The notes beneath the pieces are model-generated. The model did not search any database and had not been told where the DNA came from. It saw only the letters and a list, made by a program, of their open reading frames with translations. DNA of 17,527 nt from Candidatus Berkelbacteria bacterium CG_4_9_14_3_um_filter_39_23 (GTDB taxonomy: Bacteria; Patescibacteriota; UBA1384; GWA2-35-9; CG2-30-39-44), in NCBI GenBank assembly GCA_002789815.1, contig PFTZ01000047.1, positions 1-17,527 on the forward strand, given 5' to 3'. Of the stretch, positions 1 through 6,532 are shown piece after piece; positions within the stretch are counted from its first letter, which is position 1, and the number at the start of each line of letters is the position of its first letter. The translations under genes and the position numbers were made by a program.

Positions 1-152
1 AATTCCGTCAAATTTTTTTCAGCAATTTTGAGATTAATATTCTTGATATTTTTTCCATACAAAATAGCTGGGATTGATTTTTCTTGGCGAATTGTTCTTA
101 CTGCTTGTCGCGTTGCATCCCTGACACTGGCGCTTAGATTAGCTTTTTTCAT
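1..152 (-). CDS. rplY: Ribosomal protein L25 (N-terminal part, cut by window edge)
   Basis: Only the first 50 codons lie in the window; the gene runs off the left edge. L25 (TL5/CTC family) binds 5S rRNA in the large ribosomal subunit. Translation from the ATG at 152-150 gives MKKANLSASVRDATRQAVR, followed by a segment with IPAILYGKNI. This matches the family N-terminus, in which an R-x-x-x-R/K block precedes the IPAVLYG signature at about residue 30. The start codon overlaps the stop of the upstream small zinc-ribbon gene by 4 bases (ATGA), so the two are probably translationally coupled and made from one mRNA. I cannot tell whether this is the long form with a CTC domain, because the C-terminus is missing. 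The family call rests on the IPAxLYG block and the basic N-terminus. Confidence 0.8.
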   Translation of the reverse strand, partial: MKKANLSASVRDATRQAVRTIRQEKSIPAILYGKNIKNINLKIAEKNLTE

Positions 153-337
153 TTAATTTCAATTTGGTTAATGATAAGGTATGATTTAATTTTTTTACGA
201 TGATTTTTACATTGGCAGAGGAAAATGACTTTTTTATCAACTACACCTTGGTACTGAAAACCAGAAAATGGATAAGGGTGTTTACAAATCGGGCAACCGA
301 TATTTTTTTTCAAAAATAAAAACAAATTTTTTTCCAT
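149..337 (-). CDS. Small zinc-ribbon-like protein of unknown function
   Basis: This encodes a 62-residue protein if the ATG at 337-335 is used; an in-frame ATG at 346 would add three residues. I prefer 337 because a near-perfect promoter has its -10 box at 348-353, so transcription should begin near base 341, inside the longer version. It carries two cysteine pairs, CPIC near the N-terminus and CQC about 25 residues later, and a basic C-terminus, suggesting a small treble-clef or zinc-ribbon fold. No signal peptide or membrane segment is visible. It sits between trmD and rplY and overlaps the rplY start by 4 bases, so it is probably made together with L25 and may act in translation. I do not recognise the family and assign no function. 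Confidence 0.6.
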   Translation of the reverse strand: MEKNLFLFLKKNIGCPICKHPYPFSGFQYQGVVDKKVIFLCQCKNHRKKIKSYLIINQIEIK

Positions 338-347
338 ATAGTTCATT

Positions 348-376
348 ATTATAGGAAATTTTCATTCATTTGTCAA
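348..376 (-). promoter_or_regulatory. Promoter of the small zinc-ribbon gene and rplY
   Basis: On the minus strand, TTGACA (376-371), a 17-base spacer and TATAAT (353-348) form a consensus sigma70-type promoter. The TGA stop codon of trmD lies inside the TTGACA box. The predicted start of transcription is near 341, a few bases before the ATG at 337, which gives an almost leaderless mRNA. Confidence 0.7.
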
Positions 377-1026
377 TTTTGGGGTGGGCACATATGATTC
401 TTTTGCCAGTTAGTAATTTTCTGACGATCGCCAGAAAGCAGAATTTTTGGCACTTTCATTTTTTGATAAATTTCTGGACGGGTATATTGGGGGTGCTCTA
501 AATTATTTTCGTTAAAACTTTCATTTTCAAGCGCTTCTTTTTTGCCTAAAAAATTAGGTAGTAGTCGCGCGGTTGTTTCTACAATTACCATTGACGCAAC
601 TTCTCCGCCGTTTAAAATAAATTTTCCGATAGATATTTTTTCATCCACCAGTTTATCTATTCTTGCGTCAAAACCCTCATACCGTCCGCAAATAATAATA
701 AGATCCTGCATATTCCCGGCTAATTGTTTGGCTTTTTGTTGTGAAAAAATTTTACCTTTGGGGTCAAGCAAGATTGTTTTCGCCCCGGGGTATTTCTGTT
801 TTATGCTTTGAATTGCATTGTCTAGCACATCAACTTTTAGAATCATTCCCGGACCTCCGCCATACGGTCGGTCGTCAACTTGCTTACGAGTTCCTAAACC
901 AAAAAAACGCAAATTAACAATATTGATTTTAATGATTTGTTTTTTAGTAGCTCGTCTTACTAGCGACGCTTTTAAAAATCCATCAAAGATTTCTGGAAAA
1001 AGTGTCAGGATAATAAATGTTTTCAT
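373..1026 (-). CDS. trmD: tRNA (guanine37-N1)-methyltransferase TrmD
   Basis: This SPOUT-class enzyme uses S-adenosylmethionine to methylate G37, next to the anticodon of tRNAs reading CNN codons, and so prevents +1 frameshifting. Seen in the sequence: DDRPYGGGPGM at residues 51-61, LDPKGKIF at 87-94, the knot segment IICGRYEGFDARI at 111-123, SIGKFILNGGE at 132-142 and YTRPEIY at 181-187. The protein has 217 residues, against about 240-255 in well-studied homologues; the helical C-terminal tail is missing. The position of the catalytic Asp (D169 in the Escherichia coli and Haemophilus enzymes, in the DSF motif) is Glu here (ESF, 169-171), and the SIGD aspartate is Lys (135). The gene lies downstream of rpsP and khpA, as in many bacteria, but rimM and rplS are absent. 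Its own promoter lies directly upstream. Confidence 0.93.
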   Translation of the reverse strand: MKTFIILTLFPEIFDGFLKASLVRRATKKQIIKINIVNLRFFGLGTRKQVDDRPYGGGPGMILKVDVLDNAIQSIKQKYPGAKTILLDPKGKIFSQQKAKQLAGNMQDLIIICGRYEGFDARIDKLVDEKISIGKFILNGGEVASMVIVETTARLLPNFLGKKEALENESFNENNLEHPQYTRPEIYQKMKVPKILLSGDRQKITNWQKNHMCPPQN

Positions 1027-1032
1027 AAGTAT

Positions 1033-1060
1033 ATTATATTACAAATTTGACAAATCTCAA
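1033..1060 (-). promoter_or_regulatory. Promoter of trmD, leaderless geometry
   Basis: On the minus strand, TTGAGA (1060-1055), a 16-base spacer and TATAAT (1038-1033) are followed by only 6 bases before the ATG of trmD. Transcription should therefore begin at or next to the start codon. The -35 box touches the hairpin at 1059-1088. Confidence 0.6.
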
Positions 1061-1088
1061 AAAGCCGACTTATGCAAGTCGACTTTTT
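1059..1088. terminator. Hairpin with A/T flanks between khpA and trmD
   Basis: The arms at 1059-1071 and 1076-1088 are 13 bases each and pair completely apart from one G-U wobble, around a 4-base loop. The stem ends in A-tracts on one side and T-tracts on the other. It can therefore act as an intrinsic terminator on the minus strand, ending rpsP-khpA transcripts just before the trmD promoter. Confidence 0.65.
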
Positions 1089-1098
1089 GTTTTTAAAT

Positions 1099-1431
1099 TT
1101 AAACTACTTCGGTAGCTTTTTCTTCAAGTGGGGTGGTGGTAGAATCATCCTCGCTTATCCGTCTTTGAGGGCGCTCAGAACCTTCTGGTTCGAGAATCTT
1201 CAAATTGATGCGAGCATTGCTTTTTGCACCCATAACTCTAAGTAGTGTTCGCAGAGCATTGACTGTGTGACCTTCCTTGCCGATGATTTTGCCCATATCG
1301 CTTGGATTGACACCCAACGAGATAAGAACACCCATTTCGTCAACTTTTCGGTCAACGGTAACATCATCAGGAAACTCCACAATCGCTTTGACAATATACT
1401 CAACAAACTCTTTGTCTTGAATTTCTGACAT
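1099..1431 (-). CDS. khpA: KH-domain RNA-binding protein KhpA (YlqC family)
   Basis: The 110-residue protein has a single type II KH domain over roughly residues 1-80. Its GxxG RNA-binding loop is visible as IIGKEGHT (49-56), preceded by VDRKVDEMGVLISLGVNPSDMG. KhpA-type proteins bind RNA broadly and affect cell division and translation in Firmicutes. The last 30 residues form a charged, probably disordered tail (EPEGSERPQRRISEDD) that the usual family member of about 75-80 residues lacks. An AGGAG ribosome-binding site stands 6 bases before the ATG, one of the few clear ones in the window. It follows rpsP after about 110 bases, a classic neighbourhood. I see no strong promoter in the gap, so it is probably co-transcribed with rpsP. 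Confidence 0.9.
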   Translation of the reverse strand: MSEIQDKEFVEYIVKAIVEFPDDVTVDRKVDEMGVLISLGVNPSDMGKIIGKEGHTVNALRTLLRVMGAKSNARINLKILEPEGSERPQRRISEDDSTTTPLEEKATEVV

Positions 1432-1542
1432 TTTCTGCTCCTAACAAAAATTATTTCAACACCAGCTCGACCCTGACTGTTGCTTGATTTGTATATCCAT
1501 ATCTGATTATTATTTTAATTTTATCACAAATAGTCGCGCGTA

Positions 1543-1953
1543 TTAGAGTGTAAGTGTTGGGAGAGGCGCCCCATCGGGAATTTCAGTGTCTTTAATTTCT
1601 ACGGAGGTTGTTTCTTTTTCTTTGGCTATCGTTTCTTCTGTAGCCGACTTTTCTGTTTTTGTTTCCTTTGTTTTAATTTTTTTAGCTTTTTTTTCAGGGT
1701 GATTAATTGGTTTTAAAGTTTTGTGTTTGATTTTATTCTCGAGTAATCGCGCTACTCGATTTGAAACTTTAGCGCCAAATCCCAATAATTCTAAAATTGC
1801 TTTTTCATCATATTTTAACTGCTTGGTGCGGGGGTTAAAATATCCCAAAACCTTGATCGAATTCTTGCTCACATGCCTGCGACTGTCAGCCGCAACTATG
1901 CGAAAATGAGGTTCGTGTTTTTTCCCGGTTCTTTGTAATCTAATAATTAGCAT
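1543..1953 (-). CDS. rpsP: Ribosomal protein S16
   Basis: S16 is a small-subunit protein that binds 16S rRNA early in assembly. The N-terminal core is clear: MLIIRLQRTGKKHEPHFRIV, then VVA/ADSR-type and IKVLGYFNPRTK segments, ending near residue 82. The remaining 55 or so residues form a long tail rich in Lys, Glu and Thr ending in GAPLPTLTL. The total of 136 residues is well above the usual 80-90. The tail has no recognisable domain and is probably disordered. The start is fixed by family alignment and by a consensus promoter whose -10 box lies 6 bases upstream of the ATG, which predicts a leaderless mRNA. It heads the rpsP-khpA unit, and its promoter overlaps the end of fmt. Confidence 0.94.
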   Translation of the reverse strand: MLIIRLQRTGKKHEPHFRIVAADSRRHVSKNSIKVLGYFNPRTKQLKYDEKAILELLGFGAKVSNRVARLLENKIKHKTLKPINHPEKKAKKIKTKETKTEKSATEETIAKEKETTSVEIKDTEIPDGAPLPTLTL

Positions 1954-1959
1954 ATGTTT

Positions 1960-1988
1960 ATTATACTAAAATTTATAAAAAGTGTCAA
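1960..1988 (-). promoter_or_regulatory. Consensus promoter of rpsP, leaderless geometry
   Basis: On the minus strand, TTGACA (1988-1983), a 17-base spacer and TATAAT (1965-1960) are followed by 6 bases and then the rpsP ATG. Both hexamers are perfect. The TGA stop of fmt lies inside the -35 box. Transcription is expected to begin at the A of the start codon. Confidence 0.78.
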
Positions 1989-2701
1989 TCAAAAATGTTT
2001 TTGCCATGCCAGCCACGGATAAAATCTTGCCAAGGCATTATCTTTTTTCCTTCTATCTGAACAAATAGCGGAACAAATCTAGCATTTTCAATTTTTGCTT
2101 TGTGGATAAGCAGTCGTTTATTATTCAGCATTAAATAAGCTTTTGGCTTAGGGTAAAGCGCGCGGACGCGCGCGCAAGCTTGATGGGGATTTTTTTTAAG
2201 CTCGCCTGGCGAAATCAATCGATCTTGATCGGAAATTTTTTTTGTCCAAGACGTTTTTAATTCATCTTGCGATCGCAATTTAATTTCGTTATTTATAAAT
2301 TTTGGAATGATTTTTATTAGGTTATTGGCTGATACCAATGCAATTTTTTTTGCCAACGTGTCATAATCATCGCCTTGCGCGATATTGATTTTTCCTGCGG
2401 AAATTATTTTTCCATGGTCAATATGTTCGTCCATTGTTATAATGGTAAAACCGGTTATCTTGTCGCCTTGCAAGATTGCTGTCTGAATCGGCGTAGCGCC
2501 TTTTAATTTTGGCAACAAAGACGGATGGACATTGATATATGTATTTTTATCAAGCTCCTGTTTTGAGATTTTACGACCATAGTTTGCTACTAAATATAGA
2601 TCTGGATTTTTCTTTATTATTGTAAAATTTTTTTTAATCGCATCACGGATTGTGTCCATAAAAAGTCCGTGTCCAAGCAGTGTGATTTTAATTTTTCTCA
2701 T
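1985..2701 (-). CDS. fmt: Methionyl-tRNA formyltransferase, compact form
   Basis: This enzyme transfers a formyl group from 10-formyltetrahydrofolate to methionyl-initiator tRNA. The catalytic triad is visible: Asn57 and His59 in INVHPSLLP, and Asp95 in MDEHIDHGK. The substrate-loop segment KGATPIQTAILQGD (68-81) is also there. The C-terminal OB-type part keeps ARVRALYPKPKAYLMLNNKR. The protein has 238 residues against about 310 in typical Fmt. About 50 residues are missing before the catalytic Asn, a region that includes the basic loop which in Escherichia coli Fmt inserts into the tRNA acceptor stem. Its start overlaps the end of def by 14 bases, so the pair is translationally coupled. The def-fmt linkage supports Fmt over a sugar formyltransferase of the same fold. 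Confidence 0.88.
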   Translation of the reverse strand: MRKIKITLLGHGLFMDTIRDAIKKNFTIIKKNPDLYLVANYGRKISKQELDKNTYINVHPSLLPKLKGATPIQTAILQGDKITGFTIITMDEHIDHGKIISAGKINIAQGDDYDTLAKKIALVSANNLIKIIPKFINNEIKLRSQDELKTSWTKKISDQDRLISPGELKKNPHQACARVRALYPKPKAYLMLNNKRLLIHKAKIENARFVPLFVQIEGKKIMPWQDFIRGWHGKNIFD

Positions 2702-3146
2702 AATCCAAAATCAATTTTCCATTGATATGATCAATTTCGTGCTGAATTGAGCGAGCTAATAAATCCTTAGCTTTAACCTTTTGTCGCTTATTATTTTCGT
2801 TTCTTCCCAAAACTGTAATTTTTATCGCGCGCTCAATTTCTACTTCTTTTTTTGGGCAAGACAAGCAACCCTCTTTATCGATTTTTGTTTCATTTGACGC
2901 GCTGATAATTTTTGGATTAATAAGCGTGATTGTTTCGCTTGCTGAATCGCCGGGATCTGACAAAAATATAATTATGCGCTTTAAGATATTTACTTGATTA
3001 CCAGCTAACCCAATGCCTTTGTCGGCATGCATTATGCTTTTCATTTGAGCGATAATTTTTTTTAACTCATCATCAAAAACCAAAATTTTTGCTGATTTGG
3101 TTTTTAATGCGAGGTGAGGATACGTTATGAGTTTGAGATTTTTCAC
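2688..3146 (-). CDS. def: Peptide deformylase
   Basis: This metalloenzyme removes the formyl group from the N-terminal methionine of new proteins. All three family motifs are present: GIGLAGNQV (a variant of GxGLAAxQ, with Gly for the second Ala) near residue 44, EGCLSCP near 92 with the metal-binding Cys, and QHEIDH near 134 with the two metal-binding His and the catalytic Glu. At 152 residues it has normal length for a bacterial type. The start is GTG at 3146-3144, giving MKNLKLITYPHLALK, the expected N-terminus. It begins 8 bases after the glycosyltransferase stop and overlaps fmt by 14 bases. A weak AAGG lies about 11 bases before the start. It acts with Fmt from the same transcript. Confidence 0.94.
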   Translation of the reverse strand: MKNLKLITYPHLALKTKSAKILVFDDELKKIIAQMKSIMHADKGIGLAGNQVNILKRIIIFLSDPGDSASETITLINPKIISASNETKIDKEGCLSCPKKEVEIERAIKITVLGRNENNKRQKVKAKDLLARSIQHEIDHINGKLILDYEKN

Positions 3147-3154
3147 GATACGAT

Positions 3155-4315
3155 TTACCTTTTTTTGCTAACCATTCTCTGGTATAGTTCAATAAGTTTA
3201 GCAGTTTGTTTTTCAATTGTAAAGCCAAGGGCTGTTCTTTTGGCTTCAGTTTGAAAGCGCTGGTGAATTTTTGGATTTTTTATTAGTTTAATAACAGCTT
3301 GTGAAAACTTGGTGGGGTTGTTTGAAGTAAGATAACCATTGTAGCCATTTTTCACAAAGTCGGTTGGACCGAGTTTGTTGACCGCCACCGGCACAGCGCC
3401 AGCGATCATAGCCTCTAAAATAACGATAGCTTGCGTGTCAGTAACGGAAGGAAAGGTGAATAAATCGCTGGAGCAGAAAATGTCTTTGGTTTTTCGCGGG
3501 TCAATAAAACCAGTGAAAATTACTTTTTTTTCCAGCCCTAATTTTTTGGCTTGATTTTCGTATTCTGTTTTTTGCGGACCGTCGCCAAGAATAAGTAGAG
3601 TGGTAGCTGGACATTCGCTGGCGATTAGTTTGTAAGCATTAAGTAGCATCGAAACATTTTTTTCATACGCCAGCCGTCCGACAAAGGTTAAAATTTTATT
3701 ATTTTGAGGAATTTTAAATTCTTGATAAATTTTACTTTTATTTTTAAATTTAAATAAATCAGGATTTATTCCAGTTGAAATTACTTCAATCGGCGCAGTA
3801 ATTTTATAGCTTTTTAAAATTTTTTTCATAGCGCAAGATGGCGAAATCACCGTTTGTGCCTGATTGCAAAATTTACGACTATGGTTGATGATATATGCTT
3901 TGGTGAGATTTTTTGTAAATGGCAGATAACGGAGCAATTTTATTTTATGGACATACGATTCCATTAATGTGTGATAAGTTTGCACAAACGGAATTTCGAG
4001 CTCAGCCGCAATCTTTTGCCCAAACGCGCCCATCCGCCAGATATGATGCGAGTGGACAATATCGGGTTTTAGGTGTTTGGCAGTTTCCAGAGTTATCCAG
4101 TTGGGCAATGCGAGAAAATAATCCAATGATCGACTTAGTGGCAATGACGGCGCACGAAAAACATTTTTTTCATCGTTTCCATCGCGATAATTATATGGCG
4201 CCAGTATAAAAACACTATGCCCCTGCCTTTCTAGTTCTCGTTTAAAATAGTCCATTGAAATTACCACGCCGTTTAATATCGGGTGATAAACCTCGCTGAC
4301 AAATAGAATTTTCAT
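3155..4315 (-). CDS. GT4-family glycosyltransferase (GT-B fold)
   Basis: The 386-residue protein resembles retaining GT4 enzymes that add glucose or mannose to lipids or polysaccharides at the inner face of the membrane. The N-terminal Rossmann domain begins MKILFVSEVYHPILNGVV, the pattern of this family, and contains VHSHHIW near residue 87. The C-terminal donor-binding domain has FVGRLAYEKN near 210, LILGDGP near 240 and FPSVTDTQAIVILEAMIAG near 290. This last is the EX7E region, with Asp in place of the first Glu. It resembles diacylglycerol glucosyltransferases and mannosyltransferases, but the substrate cannot be read from the sequence. No membrane segment is seen. It starts directly after the priA-like stop (TAA-ATG) and sits between priA and def, which are neighbours in many bacteria, so it looks like an insertion into that cluster. 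Confidence 0.88.
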   Translation of the reverse strand: MKILFVSEVYHPILNGVVISMDYFKRELERQGHSVFILAPYNYRDGNDEKNVFRAPSLPLSRSLDYFLALPNWITLETAKHLKPDIVHSHHIWRMGAFGQKIAAELEIPFVQTYHTLMESYVHKIKLLRYLPFTKNLTKAYIINHSRKFCNQAQTVISPSCAMKKILKSYKITAPIEVISTGINPDLFKFKNKSKIYQEFKIPQNNKILTFVGRLAYEKNVSMLLNAYKLIASECPATTLLILGDGPQKTEYENQAKKLGLEKKVIFTGFIDPRKTKDIFCSSDLFTFPSVTDTQAIVILEAMIAGAVPVAVNKLGPTDFVKNGYNGYLTSNNPTKFSQAVIKLIKNPKIHQRFQTEAKRTALGFTIEKQTAKLIELYQRMVSKKR

Positions 4316-5944
4316 TTACAATATCTCGTTATTTTTTTCCGCTATAAGCGGAACGATTCGATCGTACTTTAGTTGATAAACTTTTGGCGCTTTTAGATAG
4401 ACCTCTGCTTGCCCACCCTTAAAGTTTTTATGTATGAACTCAACTGACGATTCCTTTTCTAAATTATAAACGATTTTTTTAAATAAGCCAAGCGAAATAT
4501 TTTTACTTCTTAATACCCACAGATTCCAATACGGCGGAAAATGATATTTTTTTCTTAATTCTAACTCTTGGGAAGCAAAATTTGGGGATAATGCTTCGCG
4601 TAAAAATCGAATTTGTGTTTTGCTAGAAACAGCTATATTCAAATTTTTGGTCAAATTTTTCAATCGATTAACTAGATAAGCGATATTTTCTTTTTGCCGA
4701 AAGCTAGCCAAGTGAAAATAATAATTGGGAATAAACGCCCAAATAGAGTCAAATTTTTTCATTGGAAAAGAAAAGATACGGTTCGTGCCTATCACATTGG
4801 TAAAATTGGGCGGTAGGCTGGTTGTGTTGCGATCGCATAAAATAAATTTTTTTGTTTCAAGTCTCTTAAAAATGGTTTTGATTCCTGGGGCTAAATATAT
4901 TAATTTTGCGCTGTGGCATTTCGGGCAGAGTCTGCTTTGGTTTTGTGTTTCTCCACAATAATTACACACCAGTGGTATAAAATCTCCGTTGCTTGACAAG
5001 ATTTTATGGCATTTTGCGCATTTTATTATTTGTTGACAAGTGGCGCATTTTATCAAGCGGTAGCCAGACGTTGTGGGAAAATAAACTAGATTTTTACCAA
5101 TGAAATCAATAGTGGCTAATAATTTTTGCGGGCTAATCGAAAGGTGGTATTTAATATTGCATGATGTTGGGCGAAACGGTATTGGTTTTAAAAGGTCAAC
5201 CGTGTCGTCTGCCAAAATAATTCTTAATTTCCTTACTCTGGCTAACTTTTTTGCTAGCTCTAAAACATTATATTTAGGCGAGTTGTCTTTTTCGTACATA
5301 GGGCTTAAATAGCTTTCCATAATTAGGCAGTGATTGCAAAAAGACAAAAACATGGTTGAATAGGTTCCGATAATTGTTTGGTAATCTCCATTAAGGCTAC
5401 GAATAAATATTTCCGATTTTTTCTTTAAATTTAAGCCAGAGTGAAAAATGATAGCGTTTTTTTCAAAATATTTTTGGTAAATTTTCGCTTCAATAATTTC
5501 CGGAAAAATAATAATTTTTTTGGTTTTAATTTTTCTAAAATATAAAAAACGATCAAGTTTTGATTTGATGACAAAGCCTTCGGAATAGGCAGTAGAAACT
5601 GACTGGCTCTTGGAATAAAAAAAAGTCCTGGCAAGTGGGGGAATAATTGAAAAAATCGCCTGCGAAAAACTAGTGGCATATTCAAGCGCGATAAATCTGG
5701 CGAGTTGTTTTTGCCAAGCACAAATTTTAAGTCCCGGATAAACTATTTTTTCAATTGGTTTTAATTTGTGATCGCTTGTTTTTTTTGCAATGCTCGATAC
5801 TATCCCCAATTTTTTTTTGCCACCAAAATTGACTTCAACAAATTGATCCTGCGATAAATCTGGCAATATGCCGGGTGTCACCTTATAATCAAATTCGTCA
5901 AATTGTCCCTTGGTTTTTTGATCAACTAAAATTTTAGCCAGCAT
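4316..5944 (-). CDS. priA: PriA-like primosomal protein N', ATPase motifs lost
   Basis: PriA normally unwinds DNA and reloads the replisome at stalled forks. This 542-residue homologue keeps the N-terminal DNA-binding domain (residues 1-100, with VEVNFGGKKKLGIV), the complete two-zinc cysteine cluster (CATC, CAKC, CNYC and CPKC, about residues 302-345) and the C-terminal element ELRKKYHFPPYW. The helicase core is present as a fold but its motifs are gone. No GSGKT Walker A is found where it should be; the stretch there reads KLDRFLYF. The DEEH box is replaced by MESY after IGTYSTMF, and the GRAGR arginine-finger motif is missing after IGTNRIF. It is also shorter than the usual 730 residues. 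It cannot be an ATP-driven helicase in the known way; a structural or DNA-binding role is inferred. The priA-def-fmt linkage supports the ancestry. Confidence 0.82.
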   Translation of the reverse strand: MLAKILVDQKTKGQFDEFDYKVTPGILPDLSQDQFVEVNFGGKKKLGIVSSIAKKTSDHKLKPIEKIVYPGLKICAWQKQLARFIALEYATSFSQAIFSIIPPLARTFFYSKSQSVSTAYSEGFVIKSKLDRFLYFRKIKTKKIIIFPEIIEAKIYQKYFEKNAIIFHSGLNLKKKSEIFIRSLNGDYQTIIGTYSTMFLSFCNHCLIMESYLSPMYEKDNSPKYNVLELAKKLARVRKLRIILADDTVDLLKPIPFRPTSCNIKYHLSISPQKLLATIDFIGKNLVYFPTTSGYRLIKCATCQQIIKCAKCHKILSSNGDFIPLVCNYCGETQNQSRLCPKCHSAKLIYLAPGIKTIFKRLETKKFILCDRNTTSLPPNFTNVIGTNRIFSFPMKKFDSIWAFIPNYYFHLASFRQKENIAYLVNRLKNLTKNLNIAVSSKTQIRFLREALSPNFASQELELRKKYHFPPYWNLWVLRSKNISLGLFKKIVYNLEKESSVEFIHKNFKGGQAEVYLKAPKVYQLKYDRIVPLIAEKNNEIL

Positions 5945-5950
5945 ATTTTT

Positions 5951-5978
5951 AATTTAAAACCCAAGATTTAACTTTCAA
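5951..5978 (-). promoter_or_regulatory. Possible promoter of the priA-like gene
   Basis: On the minus strand, TTGAAA (5978-5973), a 16-base spacer and TAAATT (5956-5951) lie 6 bases before the ATG. This is the same spacing as at trmD and rpsP, but the -10 match is weaker, so the call is tentative. Confidence 0.35.
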
Positions 5979-5998
5979 AATTTTTATTGGTAAAAATT

Positions 5999-6532
5999 TT
6001 AGATGATATGGAAATTGTGGAAAGGAAAAAAAACTAACAAGGCGCGACCTTTGACTTGATTGATTTTTATCGCGCCAAACGAGCGAGAGTCCTTTGAGTT
6101 GGGACGATTGTCCCCGAGCACAAAATATTCATTGTCGCGCAAGGTGTAAGATTTTCCGTTAAATGTTTGACTAGTGGTAAGAGTTTCGGTTAATTCTGCC
6201 AAGTATGGCTCGTCGAGTTTTCGGTCGTTTATATAAATAGCGCGGTTGGTAATTTTTATTGATTCTCTGGGCAAGCCGATAATCCGTTTAATGTAACTGT
6301 CGGGCGATTCAAGCGGATCAAAGACCACCACTTCGCCCCGCTTGGGCGGAGAAAATTTGTACGAGATTTTATCAATGATAATATATTCTCCAGTGTGAAA
6401 ATTTGGCTCCATTGAAATCCCGTCAATGATATAAGTTTGGATTAAAAAAGTTTGAATGATAAAAGCGATCAGGAGCATTACAGCTGCTGTTTTTACCAAT
6501 TCAAATATATATTTAATTATATTTAAAAACAT
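5999..6532 (-). CDS. lepB: Signal peptidase I
   Basis: This membrane serine protease removes signal peptides from exported proteins at the outer face of the cytoplasmic membrane. One N-terminal membrane segment spans about residues 13-32 (AAVMLLIAFIIQTF). The nucleophile Ser40 lies in GISMEPNF, the general base Lys82 in YIKRIIGLP, and box E is seen as GDNRPNSKDSRSFG near residues 141-154. At 177 residues it is a typical short, Gram-positive-like form with one membrane anchor. Its ATG overlaps the stop of the antiporter gene (TAATG), so translation is probably coupled. No separate promoter is evident. About 54 bases separate it from the priA-like gene. Confidence 0.95.
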   Translation of the reverse strand: MFLNIIKYIFELVKTAAVMLLIAFIIQTFLIQTYIIDGISMEPNFHTGEYIIIDKISYKFSPPKRGEVVVFDPLESPDSYIKRIIGLPRESIKITNRAIYINDRKLDEPYLAELTETLTTSQTFNGKSYTLRDNEYFVLGDNRPNSKDSRSFGAIKINQVKGRALLVFFPFHNFHII

